In this document: one piece after another, positions 63,201 to 64,000 of the stretch
Position numbering within the stretch: position 1 is the stretch's first letter
How the letters are laid out: every line of letters starts with the position of its first letter
Source of the DNA: a bacterium
GTDB lineage: Bacteria > Oederibacteriota > JAAXVQ01 > JAUVAV01
DNA: 64,000 nt
Direction of reading: 5' to 3'
NCBI GenBank assembly: GCA_021108215.1
Contig: JAIORK010000036.1
Location: 86,948-150,947, forward strand
Notes under the pieces: model-generated
What the model saw: only the letters and a program-made list of their open reading frames with translations
Databases searched by the model: none
What the model was told of the DNA's origin: nothing
Translations under genes and position numbers: made by a program

Positions 63201-64000
63201 GTTTTGCCAAAATTTCTATGACCCGCTCAGCCTCAGTCAACAGTTCCATCAACCGGGCCTGATTATAGCGACCGCTGCGGTATTGGGTCAATGCGGTGTT
63301 AAAATTTTCTTTAACCGCTGCAACCAAATCCTGTTTGGCAGCGGCACCTGAATAAGCTGTGTCAGATTCGGGTGCTGTCAATTTGCGGTCTTCCGCCTTG
63401 CTAAACTCGGCACTGACCGCTTCTATCCCCATGTCGTATCCCGCCAGCAAACGGGCCACAATTCCGGCAAATGCCTCACCGGTTGTATCACCCTTCAAAC
63501 CGGCAATATGGCCGGTCTCATGTGCCAACAGCCGCATGAGTTTGGTCACATTATTTTTTGCAGCGTATTTTTGAATTTGATTGGCATTGAGGCAAATCTG
63601 ATCGCCGCGCACCAATGCAACACCGTGATCCGTATCAGACATTTTATCCGAAACCAGCACACGATAGGTCAATGCCGGCCCTTCAGCAATACTCGCGTAC
63701 AACTGTACCAATGCACTATTGGCCTGCATAAAATCAAAATTAAGCTGATTTCTCAGTTTGGCATGTTCCTGACTTTCATTATAAGAAAGACTCTTTTTAC
63801 GCTTGAGAAAAACATCGCGTTTCTCTTTTTTATCTCGTTCCGCAACGAGTTTATTGCGTGTTTGATCAAGCTTGTCCAACAGATCATCTTTGCTCAACGT
63901 CACGGTATTATCTTCACCCAGGGTAAAACCAATACGCGTCAGTTGAGTATTAATTGCATCTTGGACCTGCTGATTGCCATAGGCATCCAAAGGTACCGCC
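51280..64000 (-). CDS. Giant multidomain protein, at least 4240 aa, built of many enzyme-like domains (N-terminus outside window)
   Basis: The frame is open to the window edge, so the start is missing; residues are counted from a TTG at 63990. Visible modules in order: HETGH metalloprotease-like (157-161); nitrilase-like (about 493-750; Glu in VVFPE, Cys in LNICAD); LHEIVEAV (858-865); LHEVLESV (1146-1153) then KYSLGQ (1169-1174); membrane helices (about 1190-1240); cytidylate kinase-like (about 1243-1530; GPDASGKQ); GGDEF-like (about 1570-1790; GGDEG); helices about 2300-2350; protein/APH kinase-like (about 2615-2800; Lys in LVLKTT, FDPTFKNILV, VDMTTLDF); LHEALESV (3018-3025); methyltransferase-like (about 3098-3260; EVGPGRD); HESYSH (3420-3425); nucleotidyltransferase-like (about 3665-3740; GSMSRLGEPVTESDMDMF); final helices about 4050-4110. 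Several catalytic motifs deviate from consensus. Function unknown; one uninterrupted frame this long argues for selection on the protein. Confidence 0.8.
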   Translation of the reverse strand, partial: AVPLDAYGNQQVQDAINTQLTRIGFTLGEDNTVTLSKDDLLDKLDQTRNKLVAERDKKEKRDVFLKRKKSLSYNESQEHAKLRNQLNFDFMQANSALVQLYASIAEGPALTYRVLVSDKMSDTDHGVALVRGDQICLNANQIQKYAAKNNVTKLMRLLAHETGHIAGLKGDTTGEAFAGIVARLLAGYDMGIEAVSAEFSKAEDRKLTAPESDTAYSGAAAKQDLVAAVKENFNTALTQYRSGRYNQARLMELLTEAERVIEILAKRYSKDEDVRVLQANLVEQKMLLVQGMQLNTFTSRNPGFRQALERIMDQVEESESAITISDFITYAVDGSQVVSRGGVPHATYSNPNAENIRTAGYAGYMRVAVINGQTVLCVDNGSSHFNRPGFRGAEKQFISTLRGIKQALPALGIDKVAFFSGHSVEGMTVFDQSKMVGVIDLTTPTLRASKDIGIQASRQARAKLVMTMGNAVLRSAVASEEALAVQTVGEQIGRGLRVVAVQDQLPHPVDTDFFNWQNRTRDNIDSLQHNGAELVVFPERYMATADPAKMEQAIDALQKQANDKNVNIIMGVRLSAEGMPVDGVLVIRPNVPATIARDLDTLRAVRQGTRSADVAGRPQIQKLLADHPVVAQAFADGLALRDNIVSLQVDGKEYVLHLNICADARQASHYKNLPVNVDLSVNVASTRPEDVELYVANMRKGMGETAPVLVVNAGVSSKRHGGNTMLSLEAGKEFRLQSESQMVGAMAFEVAGLSAQPVLVEEFTQVQSRSEALQEEKTEVYARHIKMRSREVVSVLDSFIEDKTVLASIEKDLHAISAENLSIQTTDKIVGALAVNENFSGKISVVFERQLYGELRASTVLHEIVEAVLQANGIEQSHALAFIIEQALYPESIDAKLSNPRHYDDAHLAAIIENTANVITQIDAQPGGVAAIKEQQKKNTLLVLKAARKILNLRQQAIALNLQERGFYGEETQQTLTQMMTKFLEGRTTIFKKMRLTARQNNIIASQTGDLADAVVKQGFSLMSQKQLNAFFDFFGHNVETRDSEYTRELLRYEIERMEKPLRGTMYEATLARLRNVLTQMEKGNSISVAVLGRDQKIVDLKVRKVFPQKGVPSRAKEIGAFLTIEKTAHGNIGYINVLEGHTVSEAVLHEVLESVLGEPHQTVSELSTFSKYSLGQMTSIRSFFQEIAWPTRLFSALFITVGVVGIISALLTMFFVGTIAGISGAWIAISVLVLVWGVYNYFKIKFVITVDGPDASGKQEIAQVLSRYYGYTLVEAGVYYRAYAWVVKAAIESGRLDASVFENLAEIDEEIDQVRKEIRQKEAFRKDIVYLIDLLDTLKAKKEQLVNYVENQVVRDLEQAAVSMQFDRAATERRMRVFINPERKRRQEITDQVIPQLDAAGKVREVEAGIKLKPIVTALGKVPAIQDMLEIQLRRLAREQNIIAVGQTMGAKIFDRQARAKFYVVNNDLRSRIERKARRRISKDEVVDAMKRLRQLDKLARTRRRDPLQAVTDAVILNTTDFTLAETVSMAHQEVILKSSVLQRLRNRFTGWFFSSNKMLTRAQGEALRKRILEKGGDFWEAFSDIDGLSSYNLIYGKALTNCVLDDVLAVMTETARAPGVKQYLRKGRFEILRKIRQALFQVRFLEAFRLLPKLATGKIFTIRHGGDEGIYVLPDNLSVADTEAVLEVFRKAIQSRMHNQLMAFELPGMDETQMQSLKAIADEINLRYEKFGAKNTVRVVRDEVMGIRVMLKVGFNELSAARKRKLITQLQTELKGYLDQDQRTAYLEGESMEQAGGRLMQGLLQKAMEDLKIDVQLKNMKMADLVSRELRETARAQGVDYLENGAVLTTTATTGATKPSRVPNDMVRKQRKGTLNRTDINQWDDEVYELAGDFLHDGKRGDKHAVYGPGRIVDVEKGMKKNQVVVDQMDKPIEPRIKEEGATLLGETHTEQMQMQKLLFEDNLLLKTEFRPDGNGHKQKYETLYPRHFTIEGLRETVDQRLKFLRGKKNFSSEVYIGRAPPSTGPDKIQVVVITPKETHLIELEGQYYGNFIDTARIGFSESYAEETAQNMKAAGDTRSLDAIIKEIKSDTAGFDAAVDEAMREKFVSMFIDVGGKLVSAKEAALLDTAERAQLTPKYYKFKFLNDFISYSAGDQLIALPHLAIDTIGTDVLRSGKPEDEAIDAFVTAIEAEMNNSGYGNNAQVSLTAVYTSMPTAEVRQPGKIGRMFQDLQVASMAKQGKITPYSRKLLVTARQSMRDLAKEKAASFYRELSAQVRMVRETTGRLAVLPRNEAGFFRLGAAISLLGLGIMTFGIYGIIVTGVFAPIAVGVIASGFLITVLPFIGIKIIQSRQLQVQPQEVSRFGTLRKLARRAVDFVRGNPMIILMIAGGLYSYFNQEAGGGMLAMGMVGSLGSDEGYPGKINFRTAEFTDSDGDTFRFKIPLSRDFKRNEKIEVIKNGNTEAPLKMGCQDIYAGYILSILQASFPQIPQPEKNHIQIFRNGPINGVKRYLNVVVAQVFDGQEEMRSSLQDIVSDAWEESFGDSFGMRRYLAKKTAEKQITVDGKLVRVIFTDIQKSEQLRISEVIQQDHILDAALEELFGMGFPEKLRPEDYISVSYIDKGAEKAAYLINIKSGRGFRSLVLKTTNKPGNTEVVRQAVKAFEILRKKRRYKALLMGPVGKDWMFEEYFPGERISGWEPEFENPDEEFLQNFEDAVIAVVGEYMKLARIGGTIFDPTFKNILVKRVQVGKKFRWTAAMVDMTTLDFPEDFPPERHLYRLYENFKKGWSVRKEWVPYSVIYRGVMKIFGPVRGAAYLQSALDNLIATAKDRELYPREEAQVDTLVAFLNDLEKANLSGTLQGAKGELLLGTLLKNATESMYNITLQPAKALATIAAFSRDRIEEIVNAVFSAQGLAAVTLSRYRGRASPIRNQLADYLEMAVNAARDETEAAQIKKINATQISIHIARRVDGKRIETDQDLYETGAFHLNGKVYITGKAFQQFENNRKDNEVVAAIVLHEALESVGFSHDRADEIVTAVTGYSTDALIARVEGMGVVSGILTSDESQPGRLKDTDDYMFDTLLPEIGIDLSQNNPVTGKAPVFIEVGPGRDADTTLETAKRIGEINREAQVIGIENSLENYRQIVALEEAHNNVAFQLGGFEIQQENVDIIRCTNVLRWYKSEQAKQAAVQSMGKALREGGILIEGRVSTIGDNSSILVHIKRNGRLVPYQMMMRFSDNAHEFPDSLDQSDLLRKIRTHLGQARSKVLQDLRQSFGMLSPQILRLLPGKLNSAMEREFGYSVDSNDSNKLLINFDAQGKPQAKPLRYQWLSLKNTLVVSLLWTMLLLPVVGMGPGLAIGLLYPSAKLAAVGRALYAKHGWSGMLKNWGKPVGAYDPVTQKMVDPVTGQVVAEAPWPIVAHESYSHVLVDKMMRQLGLDITRQQPGTPAYRVMSGLAEFMAHTLDFFTAPVAIARVERSGVRTGALVLSGVFTLSGVMLAAGLFLTIPAALAVLLPAAMAVSGIGIGLMSGVQTPRDSRRSFGTPGRNISGLLNELLQKTDYARAAQATAPYDNIEEALFNASLDISDEAFAQAKKQIAQFSQSPRREILEALAKTVGGEKNTRQLSEMIRILNHYALFYALQAAIGRLPENRRSRFMTRGVITAPVFYAGSMSRLGEPVTESDMDMFWISKNDADHKAVENLKNVVDGILSKELGYLSDPTNEIYAIETLENWSQDTDYLVRSKLLGARAMTGSQAVQADIIRIQAGIMADIKYQLDLTYLAKQQIKKSISAITPKKTQKLFYNLMLMANSLYGRHFASVDEVINQYVREGIISEAEAAAMLRAYSFMIDARMQGIPQQTLLDDVAFNQYSDQVKEITAKVSSALLPQLQAGMAQKLMQFRENAEQAVPDALLLSRVGNRESVVALWDAMNKNVSVKAALSDAQAQVLIQAVNNISIEDLDSVIRWISESQARAQRSAMAFAQVDDTGTIQNVIDQILRVQQIGAATPQTAVRPAGGILLNMREGRLGQWFNRMRGVPTSLRLMLLLSNPRLQGFAKTAMLGLLLSVWAGLGVALMGGFSVELAVAGTMLGVATFAPAQYYHYRLKTSITSQVSTQLVQSRWMQQSLQNLGQKWDQAKVMFLVQGLMSVLEGVQDSTEASKGVLSVLGEIPPGIAKETITVTTRDGTKIDQVVPRIVIEKPYLLRKLLKMFPATLWKGEPLQLPKPLYRRGLDSAA

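Overview
The window comes from a bacterium with an outer membrane and looks like a chromosome segment of an uncultured candidate-phylum organism. The pointers are PorV/PorQ-type barrel proteins, secreted subtilases with FlgD-like C-terminal domains, Thr-Pro linkers, and two giant ORFs (2269 and at least 4236 codons). Candidatus Omnitrophota or a close relative fits best; this is inference and I hold it at about 0.5. Nearly all genes lie on the minus strand; only a DUF4870 gene and a glycosyltransferase gene are on plus.

Layout. 1-6315: division and envelope genes (ftsE-ftsX-envC-like with a near-consensus promoter; mltG, a DUF5693 gene and csaB chained by ATGA overlaps). 6499-9907: a secreted Thr-Pro-linker protein and a subtilase, diverging at 10.0-10.1 kb from the two plus-strand genes. 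11.7-14.2 kb: ruvX, an aarF/ubiB kinase and a phasin-like gene. 14.5-20.0 kb: alaS, recX, a DAHP synthase and the RNase P RNA gene. 20.1-26.9 kb: lemA, a TPM-domain gene, a nucleotidyltransferase, an orphan receiver, fmt, def and priA. 27.2-33.4 kb: an envelope operon (barrel protein, two lipoproteins, LolA-like protein) with a promoter at one end and a terminator at the other, then a duplicated-domain secreted protein and a TolB-like propeller. 33.6-43.7 kb: a uracil-DNA glycosylase; two separate, translationally coupled subtilase-PorV pairs; and between them the yicC-remA-gmk-rpoZ-coaBC housekeeping operon. 44.3-64.0 kb: the two giant genes.

The most unusual content is threefold. (1) The giant proteins combine recognisable but often degenerate copies of cytosolic enzyme domains: cytidylate kinase, GGDEF, nitrilase, kinase, methyltransferase, nucleotidyltransferase and several HExxH/HExxE modules. 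They share a KYSLGQ motif. (2) Intergenic gaps, mostly at gene 3' ends, carry long inverted repeats of one architecture (arms of about 25-33 bp, loop of about 70-96 nt). The arm sequence differs at every locus, yet the two arms of one locus are nearly identical. Two further elements share an inner core and differ in their outer arms. (3) Two palindromic repeats sit inside the RNase P RNA gene, apparently extending helices P3 and P12. No tRNA, rRNA, CRISPR array, prophage or complete insertion sequence was recognised.
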